Source: Achromobacter arsenitoxydans SY8
GTDB taxonomy: Bacteria > Pseudomonadota > Gammaproteobacteria > Burkholderiales > Burkholderiaceae_B
DNA: 64,000 bases
NCBI RefSeq assembly: GCF_000236785.1
Contig: NZ_AGUF01000057.1
Location: forward strand, 1 to 64,000
Direction of reading: 5' to 3'
The translations under genes were made by a program, and so were the position numbers. The notes below the pieces were generated by a model. It was not told the DNA's origin, did not search any database, and saw nothing but the letters and a program-made list of their open reading frames with translations. Position 1 is the first letter of the stretch; each line of letters begins with the position of its first letter. Shown here piece after piece: positions 37,913 through 46,455 of the stretch.

Positions 37913-39226
37913 ATGAACCGCCCTGCCGAGCCCCCCGCCGCTACGCCGGCGGCAGCTGAACCTCCGACCTCGCGCACTTCATGGGTCGCGAAGGCCGGGC
38001 GCGTGTTTCGTTTTATCGCGCAACGCGCCAACGAAGAAAAACTGCTCCAGGTCGCATCCAGCCTGACCTTCACGACAGTCCTGGCGATCGTTCCCATGCT
38101 GGCGGTGGTGCTGTCGCTGTTCACCGCCTTTCCCGTCTTCCAGGAATTCCGGGTCGCCCTCGAGGATTTCCTGACCAACAGCCTGATGCCGCCGTCCGTC
38201 TCGGACAACATCATGGAATACCTGAACCAGTTTGCGCGCCAGGCATCGCGCCTGACGGCAATCGGCGGCGCCTTCCTGCTGGTCACCTCGCTGTTGCTCA
38301 TCATGACCATCGACCAGGCCTTCAACGACATCTGGCGCGTCTCGCGCCAGCGGCCATTGCCGCAGCGGGCGCTGGTCTACTGGGCCATCATCACGCTGGG
38401 CCCGGTCCTGGCCGGCGCCAGCCTCTGGGCGACGTCTTTCGTGGCCCGGGAATCGCTGGGGCTGGTCCAGGACGTGCCCGAGGCCGTCAGTGTCGCCATT
38501 TCCTTCATCCCGCTGATATTGACCGGGCTGGGCTTCGCGGCGCTGTTCGTCGTCGTGCCGAATCGCGACGTCCTGTGGCGGGACGCCCTGGTGGGCGGCA
38601 GCGTCACCGCCATCGTGCTGGAAATCATGAAGTCGGGGTTCGCCTACTACCTGACGCGGTTTCCCACCTACACGGTCATCTACGGCGCCTTCGCCACCCT
38701 GCCGATCTTCCTGCTGTGGATTTACCTGTCCTGGCTGGCGGTGCTGCTGGGCGCGACGCTGGCTTCAAGCGCCCCGCTCATCAGGCTGGGCCGCTGGAAG
38801 ATCAACCGCTACCCCGGCGCGCCCTTCGTGGATGCCCTGGATGCCCTGCGCGCACTGCGCAAGGCGCAACTATCCAAAATCGACGGCCTCTCGCCGAACG
38901 CGCTGGCGGCGCAGCTGCGGCTGCATCAGGACGAACTTAACGAAGTGCTGGAATCGCTGAGCACCATGGGACTGGTCACGCGCAGCCCCGACGACAAATG
39001 GATGCTTACCTGCGATGCCAGGGAAACCTCCATGGCGCCGGTAGTCGACCATTTCCTGCTGGACCGCCGCCAGCAGCGCGTGCGCAACGACCCGGACATA
39101 TTACGGGTCGCCGCGTCCGTGGATTCCCAGCAAAATAGCCCGACGCTGGAAGAACTTTGCGGAGAAGCGCAAAATACCGGAAATGGAGTCGCTCCCATAC
39201 TGCAATTGGAAGCGAACAAGAAATAG
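37913..39226 (+). CDS. YihY/BrkB-family inner-membrane protein
   Basis: A 437-aa polytopic membrane protein of the UPF0761/YihY family. BrkB, named from the serum-resistance locus of Bordetella pertussis, belongs to it. Six helices lie at about residues 45-310, with the family motifs QVASSLTFTTVLAIVPMLAVV, MTIDQAFNDIWRVSRQRPL and YGAFATLPIFLLWIYLSWLAVLLGA (landmarks TIDQAFNDIWRV and FLLWIYLSW). A soluble winged-helix-like tail of about 120 residues follows. The biochemical function is not established. Confidence 0.93.
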   Translation: MNRPAEPPAATPAAAEPPTSRTSWVAKAGRVFRFIAQRANEEKLLQVASSLTFTTVLAIVPMLAVVLSLFTAFPVFQEFRVALEDFLTNSLMPPSVSDNIMEYLNQFARQASRLTAIGGAFLLVTSLLLIMTIDQAFNDIWRVSRQRPLPQRALVYWAIITLGPVLAGASLWATSFVARESLGLVQDVPEAVSVAISFIPLILTGLGFAALFVVVPNRDVLWRDALVGGSVTAIVLEIMKSGFAYYLTRFPTYTVIYGAFATLPIFLLWIYLSWLAVLLGATLASSAPLIRLGRWKINRYPGAPFVDALDALRALRKAQLSKIDGLSPNALAAQLRLHQDELNEVLESLSTMGLVTRSPDDKWMLTCDARETSMAPVVDHFLLDRRQQRVRNDPDILRVAASVDSQQNSPTLEELCGEAQNTGNGVAPILQLEANKK

Positions 39227-39264
39227 CAAAGCATTCGGGCGTAGTCCGCCCGCAGGAGATACCG

Positions 39265-39723
39265 ATGTTGAAGGTCAGCGAGATTTTGCGCGTCAAGGGC
39301 GATACGCTCTATACAGCGTCGCCGGACATGCCTGTTTCCCAGGCAGTGCAAACCATGAGCGAGCAGGACATAGGCTCGCTTGTAATCATGGAATTCGGCA
39401 CCCTGACCGGCATGCTCACGTTCCGCGAGATCATCCGCCACATGCATGCGCATGGCGGAGCCGGCGAAACGACCATCCGCTCCATCATGGACGACGCGCC
39501 TGTCAGCGTGTCGCCCAACACCAGCGCCGACGAAGTCCAGCGCCTCATGCTGGAAAAGCACGCGCGCTACATCCCCGTCATGGACGGCCCGACGCTCATG
39601 GGCGTGATTTCCTTCTATGACATGGCCCAGGCCATCGTCGCGGCCCAGCAGTTCGAAAACAACATGCTGAAAGCCTACATCCGCGACTGGCCCACCGAAA
39701 GCGCCGAACCCGCGCAGTCCTGA
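39265..39723 (+). CDS. CBS-domain pair protein
   Basis: A 152-aa cytoplasmic protein made almost only of two CBS domains (about 8-65 and 75-135), which usually bind adenine nucleotides and regulate partner proteins. The start at MLKVSEILRVKGD is supported by CAGGAGA 6-7 bases upstream; the open frame extends back into yihY. Motifs are VSQAVQTMSEQDIGSLVIME and ARYIPVMDGPTLMGVISFYD. It lies 38 bases after yihY on the same strand. Confidence 0.92.
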   Translation: MLKVSEILRVKGDTLYTASPDMPVSQAVQTMSEQDIGSLVIMEFGTLTGMLTFREIIRHMHAHGGAGETTIRSIMDDAPVSVSPNTSADEVQRLMLEKHARYIPVMDGPTLMGVISFYDMAQAIVAAQQFENNMLKAYIRDWPTESAEPAQS

Positions 39724-39757
39724 GCCCCCGTCAGGCCCGCACGGGCCTGACGCAGAC

Positions 39758-40774
39758 TCACATGCCGGCCGGCGCCGATTCGAACGCGGCGTCGCGCGCA
39801 CCCGGCGCATGCCGCTGGCTGCGCCACGCGTCGTAGATCAGTTCCGGGTTGTTGGCCGCCAGCAAGGCCGGGTCCGACAGCATGCGCCGCCAGCGGCGCG
39901 CACCCGACTGGCCGTTCACCAGCCCCAGCATGGGGCGGGTCATCACCCGCAGCGGCACGCCCTTGGCGACCTGCCGTGCGGCGTATTCCGTCATGGCGTC
40001 CACCACCTGCGCGTCGCTGGGCAGCCGCACAGACGGCCACAGCTGCAAGGAAACCTCGGAAAGCACGCGCGGCGTATGCCAGGCGGCGCGGCCCAGCATC
40101 ACGCCGTCGAAGGCTTCCGCCGCGCGCACTGACTGGCCGGAGTCGGCCAGACCGCCATTCAGCACAAACGTGCAATCCGGGAAATCGCGCTTGAGTTGCG
40201 TAACCACGTCGTAGCGCAGGGGCGGGATTTCGCGGTTGTCCTTGGGGGACAGCCCCTTCAGGACGGCATTGCGGGCATGCGCGATGAAAACCCGGCATCC
40301 GGTGTCATAGATCTTGCCGACGAAATCGCGAACGAAATCATAGGATTCGTCGTAATCCAGACCCAGGCGGTGCTTGACCGTGACAGGAATATCCACGGCG
40401 TCCTGCATGGCTTTCATGCAATCGGCCACAAGGGCGGGCTCCGCCATCAGGCAGGCGCCAAACGCCCCTTTTTGCACCCGTTCCGACGGGCAGCCGCAAT
40501 TCAGGTTGATTTCGTCATAGCCCCACTGCCTGCCCAGCCGCGCGGATTGGGCCAGGGCGTCGGGCTCGCTGCCGCCCAACTGCAGCGCTACGGGGTGCTC
40601 GGCTTCATCGAAGTCCAGGTGGCGCGAGACATTGCCGTACAGCAGCGCGCCCGTGGTGATCATTTCCGTGTACAGGCGTGCGCGCGGGGCCAGCAGCCGG
40701 TGAAAGTAACGGCAATGGCGATCGGTAACGTCAATCATCGGGGCGACGCATAGCCGCCAATCGGGGGAGTCCAA
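39758..40774 (-). CDS. dusA: tRNA-dihydrouridine(20/20a) synthase DusA
   Basis: DusA reduces uridines 20 and 20a in the tRNA D-loop with FMN and NADPH. The 338-aa protein has the flavin-binding start LCVAPMIDVTDRHCRYFHR and ALQLGGSEP. The catalytic cysteine is in NLNCGCPSERVQKGAFGACLM (landmark NCGCPSERV). VKHRLGLD and FVLNGGL are also present. The start is a TTG (M-D-S-P-D-W), because the first downstream ATG would remove the flavin-binding APM motif. AGAGTGA upstream can serve as the ribosome binding site. Confidence 0.95.
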   Translation of the reverse strand: MDSPDWRLCVAPMIDVTDRHCRYFHRLLAPRARLYTEMITTGALLYGNVSRHLDFDEAEHPVALQLGGSEPDALAQSARLGRQWGYDEINLNCGCPSERVQKGAFGACLMAEPALVADCMKAMQDAVDIPVTVKHRLGLDYDESYDFVRDFVGKIYDTGCRVFIAHARNAVLKGLSPKDNREIPPLRYDVVTQLKRDFPDCTFVLNGGLADSGQSVRAAEAFDGVMLGRAAWHTPRVLSEVSLQLWPSVRLPSDAQVVDAMTEYAARQVAKGVPLRVMTRPMLGLVNGQSGARRWRRMLSDPALLAANNPELIYDAWRSQRHAPGARDAAFESAPAGM

Positions 40775-40958
40775 GAATCACTCTACAAAACAAGGGGATG
40801 CGGTATTTTACGGTGCTTGACGGCATTATGTCCGGCGGCCGGATTCGTCCGCCCGCCGAACGGCCGCCGGAGCCCGCCCGCCATGTGGTCTAAAATTGCG
40901 CCGCCGCCGCCGTACAGGCATGTCCGAGCGTCCGTTAACCTCTCACACCCGAACATCC

Positions 40959-41927
40959 ATGGCCGTATTCACCCCCGTTTCCGACGACGACGCGCGCGCC
41001 CTCCTGGCGCATTTCGATCTGGGCGAGTTCGTCTCGCTTCGAGGAATTACGGCGGGCATCGAGAACACCAATTATTTCCTGTACACGACCCGGGGCGAGT
41101 ATGTCCTGACGCTGTTCGAAGTCCTGACTCAAGCCCAACTGCCCTTCTACATCGAGCTGATGTATCACCTGGCCGGGCGCGGCATTCCAGTTCCCCAGCC
41201 CCAAAACCTGCGTGACGGCACCCGCCTGACCACGCTGCACGGCAAACCCTGCGCCATTGTGTCGCGCCTGCCCGGCGGCTACGAGCCCGCGCCGGGCGCG
41301 GCCCACTGCGCGCTGGCGGGCGCCACGCTGGCCCGCGCCCACCTGGCTGGCCAGGACTTCCCCATCCGCCAGCCCAACCTGCGCGGGCTGTCGTGGTGGC
41401 TGGAAACGGCCCCCAAGGTCATGCCATTCCTGGATCCTGCCCAGGCCCAACTGCTTGCTTCGGAGCTGGCCTCGCAGCAGGCGGCCGCCGCCACGCCCGC
41501 GTGGCAGGCTTTGCCCACGGGGCCGGCCCATTGCGACCTCTTCCGCGACAACGTCCTCTTTGCGGGCACGTTCGAGAATCCGCTCATGGGCGGCATCATC
41601 GACTTCTACTTCGCGGGTTGCGACACCTGGCTGTTCGACGTGGCGGTCAGTGTCAATGACTGGTGCATCGAGCGCGACACGGGCGAATTCGTCCCCGAAC
41701 TGGTCCAGTCCTGGCTGAATGCCTATGCCGCCGTGCGCCCCTTCACCGAAGGCGAGCGCGAAGCCTGGCCGCTCATGCTGCGGGCTGCGGCCCTGCGATT
41801 CTGGCTTTCCCGCCTGTACGACTTTTTCCTGCCGCGGCCGGCCCAGACCCTCAAGCCGCACGACCCTCGCCACTTCGAAAGAGTGTTGCAAGCGCGCCAC
41901 CGCCCGGATCTGCCGATATTGCCGTAA
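40959..41927 (+). CDS. thrB: Homoserine kinase, ThrB type II
   Basis: This enzyme phosphorylates homoserine on the way to threonine. It belongs to the aminoglycoside-phosphotransferase fold (ThrB2), not the GHMP kinases. The start MAVFTPVSDDDARALL gives 322 aa; upstream in-frame starts add an arginine-rich stretch without similarity. Motifs are GITAGIENTNYFLYTT, the catalytic loop HCDLFRDNVLF and metal-binding IDFYFAG. It complements asd at the other end of the window. Confidence 0.95.
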   Translation: MAVFTPVSDDDARALLAHFDLGEFVSLRGITAGIENTNYFLYTTRGEYVLTLFEVLTQAQLPFYIELMYHLAGRGIPVPQPQNLRDGTRLTTLHGKPCAIVSRLPGGYEPAPGAAHCALAGATLARAHLAGQDFPIRQPNLRGLSWWLETAPKVMPFLDPAQAQLLASELASQQAAAATPAWQALPTGPAHCDLFRDNVLFAGTFENPLMGGIIDFYFAGCDTWLFDVAVSVNDWCIERDTGEFVPELVQSWLNAYAAVRPFTEGEREAWPLMLRAAALRFWLSRLYDFFLPRPAQTLKPHDPRHFERVLQARHRPDLPILP

Positions 41928-41992
41928 TCGTTACGCCCCCCATAATGGGAGCAGCACCTCCCTTTTGAGAGAACATTCCCTTTCAGAGAGCC

Positions 41993-42796
41993 ATGCAAGC
42001 AGCATTTCTTCCCGCGACGTCCGGCTGGCTTTGGGTCCGAGACGGCTTCCGTCTGTTCCGCAAGCAGCCCCTGGCCATGTTCACCTGGGCCATGGCCATC
42101 AGCCTGCTGGTCGTCTTCGCCACCGCCACGCCGCCGGTGGGCCCGATGCTGGTCGTGGCCCTGATGCCCATCATCACCGTCATGACCTTATCGGCGTGCA
42201 AGCACGTGGAAGCCGACCGCGTCATGCTGCCGTCCATGTGGGGCAAGCCGCTCAAGCAGCCCGGCGTATTCAGGAAGCTGTTCCTGATGGGCGTGCTTTA
42301 CGCGGCCCTCTGCATGGTGACCGGCCTGATCATTTTCCTGCCCTTCACCGACGCCATGATGGAAGGCATGCGTATCGCGTCCGTCGAGAAAAGCATGGAG
42401 CCCATCCTGTCGGCCATGGCGCTGCCGCTTGCGCTGTTTGCGATCTGCTACGTGGTGATCGCCGCCCTGTTCTGGCATGCGCCCGTGCTGGTCGCCTGGC
42501 ACAGCCTGCGCCTGACTCAGGCGCTGTTCTTCTCAGGTATCGCCTGCTGGCGGAACAAGCTGCCCTTCCTGGTCTATGGCGCTTGCTGGATACTGGTATT
42601 CCTGTTCATCGACCTGTGCGCCGGGCTGCTGGTTGCCATCGGCTTGTCGCCGCAGATGGCGGGCACGCTGCAGATCCCGTTCAATATCGCGGCGGGCGGC
42701 GTACTGTATTGCAGCTTCTATCCGGCCTACACCTCCGTGTTCGGCATCAATAACGCCAGCTCGCATCTCGACAACGGCAACGGCGCGCAGGCATAG
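41993..42796 (+). CDS. BPSS1780-type membrane protein
   Basis: A 267-aa inner-membrane protein with about six helices, matching the BPSS1780 family of betaproteobacteria (start SGWLWVRDGFRLFRKQPLAMF). The function is unknown. It follows thrB by 65 bases. Its last 264 bases overlap, on the opposite strand, the open frame of the DUF192 gene. Confidence 0.9.
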   Translation: MQAAFLPATSGWLWVRDGFRLFRKQPLAMFTWAMAISLLVVFATATPPVGPMLVVALMPIITVMTLSACKHVEADRVMLPSMWGKPLKQPGVFRKLFLMGVLYAALCMVTGLIIFLPFTDAMMEGMRIASVEKSMEPILSAMALPLALFAICYVVIAALFWHAPVLVAWHSLRLTQALFFSGIACWRNKLPFLVYGACWILVFLFIDLCAGLLVAIGLSPQMAGTLQIPFNIAAGGVLYCSFYPAYTSVFGINNASSHLDNGNGAQA

Positions 42797-43036
42797 CGCC
42801 ACGCGGCCTGGCGCCAATGCCCGGCGCCGCGCCACCACCCGCCCGTCCCGCGAGATGAACGCCACGTCGATGGCGTAGCGCATGCCAAAGGTATGCACGG
42901 CGGCGCAAGGAATCAGCATGACGCCGCACCGGGGCCCCGGCTCCTTGCGGCCCAGCAGGCCGCGCATCCTGCCGCGCCAGCTCTTGACCACCAGCAGACG
43001 CAGGCGGTCGGTCCGCCGGGATGTAGGCCCGTTCAT
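42533..43036 (-). CDS. DUF192 protein with an overlapping C-terminal extension
   Basis: The first about 95 residues are a DUF192 protein, a small fold often found next to Tad pilus genes, with SWRGRMRGLLGRKE, VMLIPCAAVHTFGMRYAIDVAF and AVVEMRAG as landmarks. Members normally end soon after this point. Here no stop codon appears, and the frame runs 264 bases on, antisense to the BPSS1780 gene, through residues with no DUF192 likeness. Either the natural stop was lost or the real end differs through a sequence error. Its ATG overlaps the tadC stop by 4 bases. The function is unknown. Confidence 0.7.
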   Translation of the reverse strand: MNGPTSRRTDRLRLLVVKSWRGRMRGLLGRKEPGPRCGVMLIPCAAVHTFGMRYAIDVAFISRDGRVVARRRALAPGRVALCLRAVAVVEMRAGVIDAEHGGVGRIEAAIQYAARRDIERDLQRARHLRRQADGNQQPGAQVDEQEYQYPASAIDQEGQLVPPAGDT

Positions 43037-43905
43037 TGCACGCTCTGCAGCAGTTGTACGGCAATGGGAAAAGCTAGCACGATGAAGGTGCACGGAAAGA
43101 TGCAGCCGATCAGGGGCAGCAACATCTTCACGGGCGCCTGCATCGCCAACTGCTCCGCTCGCATGTGACGGTCGCTGCGGCATTGCGCCGCCTGCGCGCG
43201 CAGCACCGGCCCCAAGCTTGCGCCCAAGGCTTCCGCCTGCGCCAGGGCCGCCGCCCAGTTGCGTGCGAGCTGACTGTTGCTGCGATCGGCCAGCGCCTTG
43301 ATCGCGGCGATTCTTGACACGCCCGCCCGCATCTCGGCCAAGGCATCCGCCAACGCATCCCGCAACACGCCGGGAGGCCCGCTCTGGGCCGCCAATTGCA
43401 AGGCCCCCTGCACACTCAGGCCCGCTTCCACGCACAACGTCATCATGTCGAACACGAACGGCAGATCCCGTTCGATGTTGCGGCGCCGCTGGTCCCCAAG
43501 GCGCCTCAGCCACAAGCCCGGGGCCGCCCCCGAGGCCAGCGTGGCGGCCCCGACCCAGGACGCCCAGGCCAGCGAGACCTCGGGGGCCGACGTCAAGACG
43601 GCCAGCGCCGCCAAACCGCCGCCGGCCAGCGCGGCGCTTGCGCATAGCGCCGCCAGGTGCGCATAGTCCACGCCGGCGGGCAACGCGGCTTGCTCGATTG
43701 CGCGCGTCAGACGAAGCCGCCAGCGCCACGAACACAATGATCCCGTCAGCGGCGCCACCGCGGAAATCCAAGGCCAGGCCGCCCGCCACCACCAGGGCAT
43801 GGCCATGGAAGCCTCCTGATCTTCGTGCAGCAGCGGCCTCAGCAGAACCCAGGCCAGCCACGCGGTTCCACCAGCCGTGGTCAACATGCCCAAATACAGC
43901 CACAT
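43033..43905 (-). CDS. tadC: Tad pilus inner-membrane protein TadC
   Basis: TadC is one of two GspF-like platform proteins of the Tad (Flp) pilus machine. The 290-aa protein has helices at the N-terminus and near 85-125 and 265-288. The GspF/TadC motif lies around ERDLPFVFDMMTLCVEAGLSV and MRAEQLAMQAPVKMLLPLI (landmarks FVFDMMTLCVEAG, KMLLPLIGCIFP). It follows tadB by 12 bases. Confidence 0.93.
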   Translation of the reverse strand: MWLYLGMLTTAGGTAWLAWVLLRPLLHEDQEASMAMPWWWRAAWPWISAVAPLTGSLCSWRWRLRLTRAIEQAALPAGVDYAHLAALCASAALAGGGLAALAVLTSAPEVSLAWASWVGAATLASGAAPGLWLRRLGDQRRRNIERDLPFVFDMMTLCVEAGLSVQGALQLAAQSGPPGVLRDALADALAEMRAGVSRIAAIKALADRSNSQLARNWAAALAQAEALGASLGPVLRAQAAQCRSDRHMRAEQLAMQAPVKMLLPLIGCIFPCTFIVLAFPIAVQLLQSVQ

Positions 43906-43917
43906 CGCGGCCTCCCG

Positions 43918-44763
43918 TCAGATGTCGATTCGCATGATGCGCCGGATCAGAAGCCCCCCCGCGACCTCTAGAACCCCTACAACGGCCAGCACGCCCCAGC
44001 CCATCGGGGTGTGCCATAACAGTCCCATCGTTTCAGGTGCCATGCGGTCCAGCACAGCCAGCAACAGCAAAGGCAGGGCGCCAACGATCCAGGCCTGCAG
44101 GCGTCCCTGCGACGTCAGCGCCCGCAGTTTTCCCTGCAACTGCAGCCTGGCGCGCAAGGTCTGGGCGATGCTCTCGAGCGCCTCAGCCAGATTGCCCCCC
44201 GTCTTGGCCGCGATCCGCATGGCCGCCACGACCAACGTCGTCGAGTCGGCCGGCATCCTGGCCTGAAGGTTGTCCAGCGCGGCATCCCATGGCACGCCAA
44301 GGCGCTGCTCGCGCAGCATCAGGCCGAATTCCTGCGCTAGCGGCGCCCCGCTCTGGTCCACGACGTGGCGCAGTCCGGTGGCCAATGCCACGCCCGCCCG
44401 CAACGCGGACGCCAACATCAGCAAAGCCATGGGCAACTGTTCTTCAAAGCGCCGAGCGCGCCTGCGGCGCAGGCCGTCCACCAGCAGCCGGGGCGCACGC
44501 GACGCCAGCGCCGCAAGCAGGACGGCGAGCATGCCGCTGCCCGTCGCGGCAAACGCCGCCAGCGCCGCCACCGCGGCGCAGCCGACGGCTCCCGCCCAAA
44601 GCTGCGCCGGGTCGATGAACAGGAACACTTCGCTCAGCCGGACGCCGGCCTCCTGCGTATAGACCTCCCGGTAGCGCCGCAGCGCGGGCGTGAACCAGTT
44701 CTGGGCGCGCCAGGCCAGCAGGCCCGCGCACAGCATGGCGGCTCCCGCCGCCAGCCAGATCAT
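43918..44763 (-). CDS. tadB: Tad pilus inner-membrane protein TadB
   Basis: TadB is the partner platform protein of TadC. The 281-aa protein has an N-terminal helix, a middle hydrophobic pair (about 55-95) and two C-terminal helices. A GspF-like segment shows EEQLPMALLMLASALRAGVALATGLRHV (landmark LPMALLMLASALRAG), then AMRIAAKTGGNLAEALESIA. Its ATG overlaps the tadA stop. Confidence 0.93.
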   Translation of the reverse strand: MIWLAAGAAMLCAGLLAWRAQNWFTPALRRYREVYTQEAGVRLSEVFLFIDPAQLWAGAVGCAAVAALAAFAATGSGMLAVLLAALASRAPRLLVDGLRRRRARRFEEQLPMALLMLASALRAGVALATGLRHVVDQSGAPLAQEFGLMLREQRLGVPWDAALDNLQARMPADSTTLVVAAMRIAAKTGGNLAEALESIAQTLRARLQLQGKLRALTSQGRLQAWIVGALPLLLLAVLDRMAPETMGLLWHTPMGWGVLAVVGVLEVAGGLLIRRIMRIDI

Positions 44764-46451
44764 GGCTGACCCAGAGGAGAGGCCGCGACCGCCGGCACGC
44801 GGATCGTCGCGTCAGAGAACCAGGCGGTATCGAGCATTACGCCCTGCTCCGCCCATTCCTGCGAGAAGCTGGGCAAGCCGCCACAGCCGACAAATCCCCG
44901 ATTGCGATCATGGCGGAACAGGTCCTGCAACTGGATACGCCCGCTCTCCATGCCGGACACCTCGACGATGGATGTCACGACGCGGCGCCCGTCCGTCAGC
45001 CGCGCCTGTTGGACCACAATGTCCACGCTGGCGGCAATGTGCTCGCGCACCGCGGACAGCGGCAGATCCAGGCCAGCCATCAGGATCATGGACTCCAGGC
45101 GCGCCAGCGCATCGCGCGGGGAGTTGGCATGCAAGGTGGTGAGCGAACCCTCATGCCCGGTGTTCATGGCCGTCAGCATGTCGAACGCCTCCGCACCGCG
45201 GCATTCGCCCACTACGATGCGGTCCGGCCGCATGCGCAAGGCATTGCGGACGAGCTCCCGGATATCAATGCGGCCTCGGCCCTCCTGGTTTGCCGGCCGC
45301 GCTTCCAGCCCCACAAGATGGCCGTGGTTCAGGCGCAGTTCCGCCGCATCCTCGATCGTGACGACCCGCTCGCCGTCCGGGATCTCGTTCGACAGGATAT
45401 TCAGGAGCGTTGTCTTGCCGGCCCCGGTTCCGCCGGAAACCACCAGGTTCTTGCGCATCCTGACGCATAGCGCAAGAAACTGCGCCATGGGATTGCTCAG
45501 GGCGCCCAACGCGATCAGGTCCGGCATCTGCGGACGCTGCCGAGGAAATTTCCGTATCGTCAGGCTGGCGCCCTTCATCGCCACCGGCGGGATGACGGCG
45601 TGCACGCGCGACCCATCCGGCAGTCGTGCATCCACCATGGGCGAGCTTTCGTCGATGCGCCTGCCTAGCGGCGTCACGATGCGTTCTATCACCCAGCGCA
45701 CGGACTGCTCGCTGGTGAAGGCGGCCTGCTGGCGCCACAGGCGCCCTCCACGCTCGACGTAGATCTCGTCGTAGCGATTGACCATGATCTCCGTGACGTC
45801 CGCCGCGGCCAGCAACGGTTCGAGCGGCCCCAGACCAACCGCTTCATCCAGCACGTCCCTGCACAACGAGACCCTGTCCGCATCCGCGGGAAGTTCGGAA
45901 TCAGCGGCGACGATATGCGTCAGCAAGCGCTCGGCTTCAGCGCGCAGCGTGCCGTCGCTCATTCCCGCCACGTCGCGCCGACGCAGGTCCAGCGCGCTCA
46001 GCAAAGCGGCATGCAGGCGGCGGCGATCATGCAAGCGGTGACGCGACGGCGCAGACTGCGGGAGGGGCGATGCGGCGGAATCGCCCCCGGTTCGAGGCGA
46101 GTCGAGAAGCCCGGACGCGGGCGACGCCGCCTCCGCATTACCGCCCGGCGCGGGGCTTTCCGGTTCGGCCAGGGACACCCGCAACCGACAGGGTCCTATC
46201 AGGATCTCGTCGTCCGGCAGCACGGGAGCATGACGCGCCACACGCTCGCCATTCACCACGGTGCCTGCGAACGTACCCAGGTCCTCGAGAACGATATCGG
46301 CCTCTTCACGCGACAGGCGGGCGTGTTGGCGCCCGACTCGCCAGGTCGGTATGCGCAATCCGCAATCTGCTCCCCGCCCGATAAGCACCGGCGCGGGAAT
46401 GTCCAGACAGCGCGTGGCGGCATCTTCGAATGTCATTTCAATCTTGAGCAT
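44760..46451 (-). CDS. tadA: FHA-TadA fusion: Tad pilus ATPase with forkhead-associated domain
   Basis: TadA/CpaF is the secretion ATPase that drives pilus assembly. This 563-aa version carries an FHA domain at about residues 1-100 (VLIGRGADCGLRIPTWRVGRQHARL, key residues GRG, R and QHARL), which in general binds phosphothreonine peptides. A low-complexity linker leads to the ATPase. That part shows EIMVNRYDEIYVERGG, Walker A SGGTGAGKTT, the Asp box TIEDAAELRL, Walker B IVVGECRGAEAFD and the His box TGHEGSLTTLHANSP. The start (MLKIEMTFEDAATR) is 4 bases after rcpA. The fusion suggests control by protein phosphorylation. Confidence 0.94.
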   Translation of the reverse strand: MLKIEMTFEDAATRCLDIPAPVLIGRGADCGLRIPTWRVGRQHARLSREEADIVLEDLGTFAGTVVNGERVARHAPVLPDDEILIGPCRLRVSLAEPESPAPGGNAEAASPASGLLDSPRTGGDSAASPLPQSAPSRHRLHDRRRLHAALLSALDLRRRDVAGMSDGTLRAEAERLLTHIVAADSELPADADRVSLCRDVLDEAVGLGPLEPLLAAADVTEIMVNRYDEIYVERGGRLWRQQAAFTSEQSVRWVIERIVTPLGRRIDESSPMVDARLPDGSRVHAVIPPVAMKGASLTIRKFPRQRPQMPDLIALGALSNPMAQFLALCVRMRKNLVVSGGTGAGKTTLLNILSNEIPDGERVVTIEDAAELRLNHGHLVGLEARPANQEGRGRIDIRELVRNALRMRPDRIVVGECRGAEAFDMLTAMNTGHEGSLTTLHANSPRDALARLESMILMAGLDLPLSAVREHIAASVDIVVQQARLTDGRRVVTSIVEVSGMESGRIQLQDLFRHDRNRGFVGCGGLPSFSQEWAEQGVMLDTAWFSDATIRVPAVAASPLGQP

Positions 46452-46455
46452 CGGC

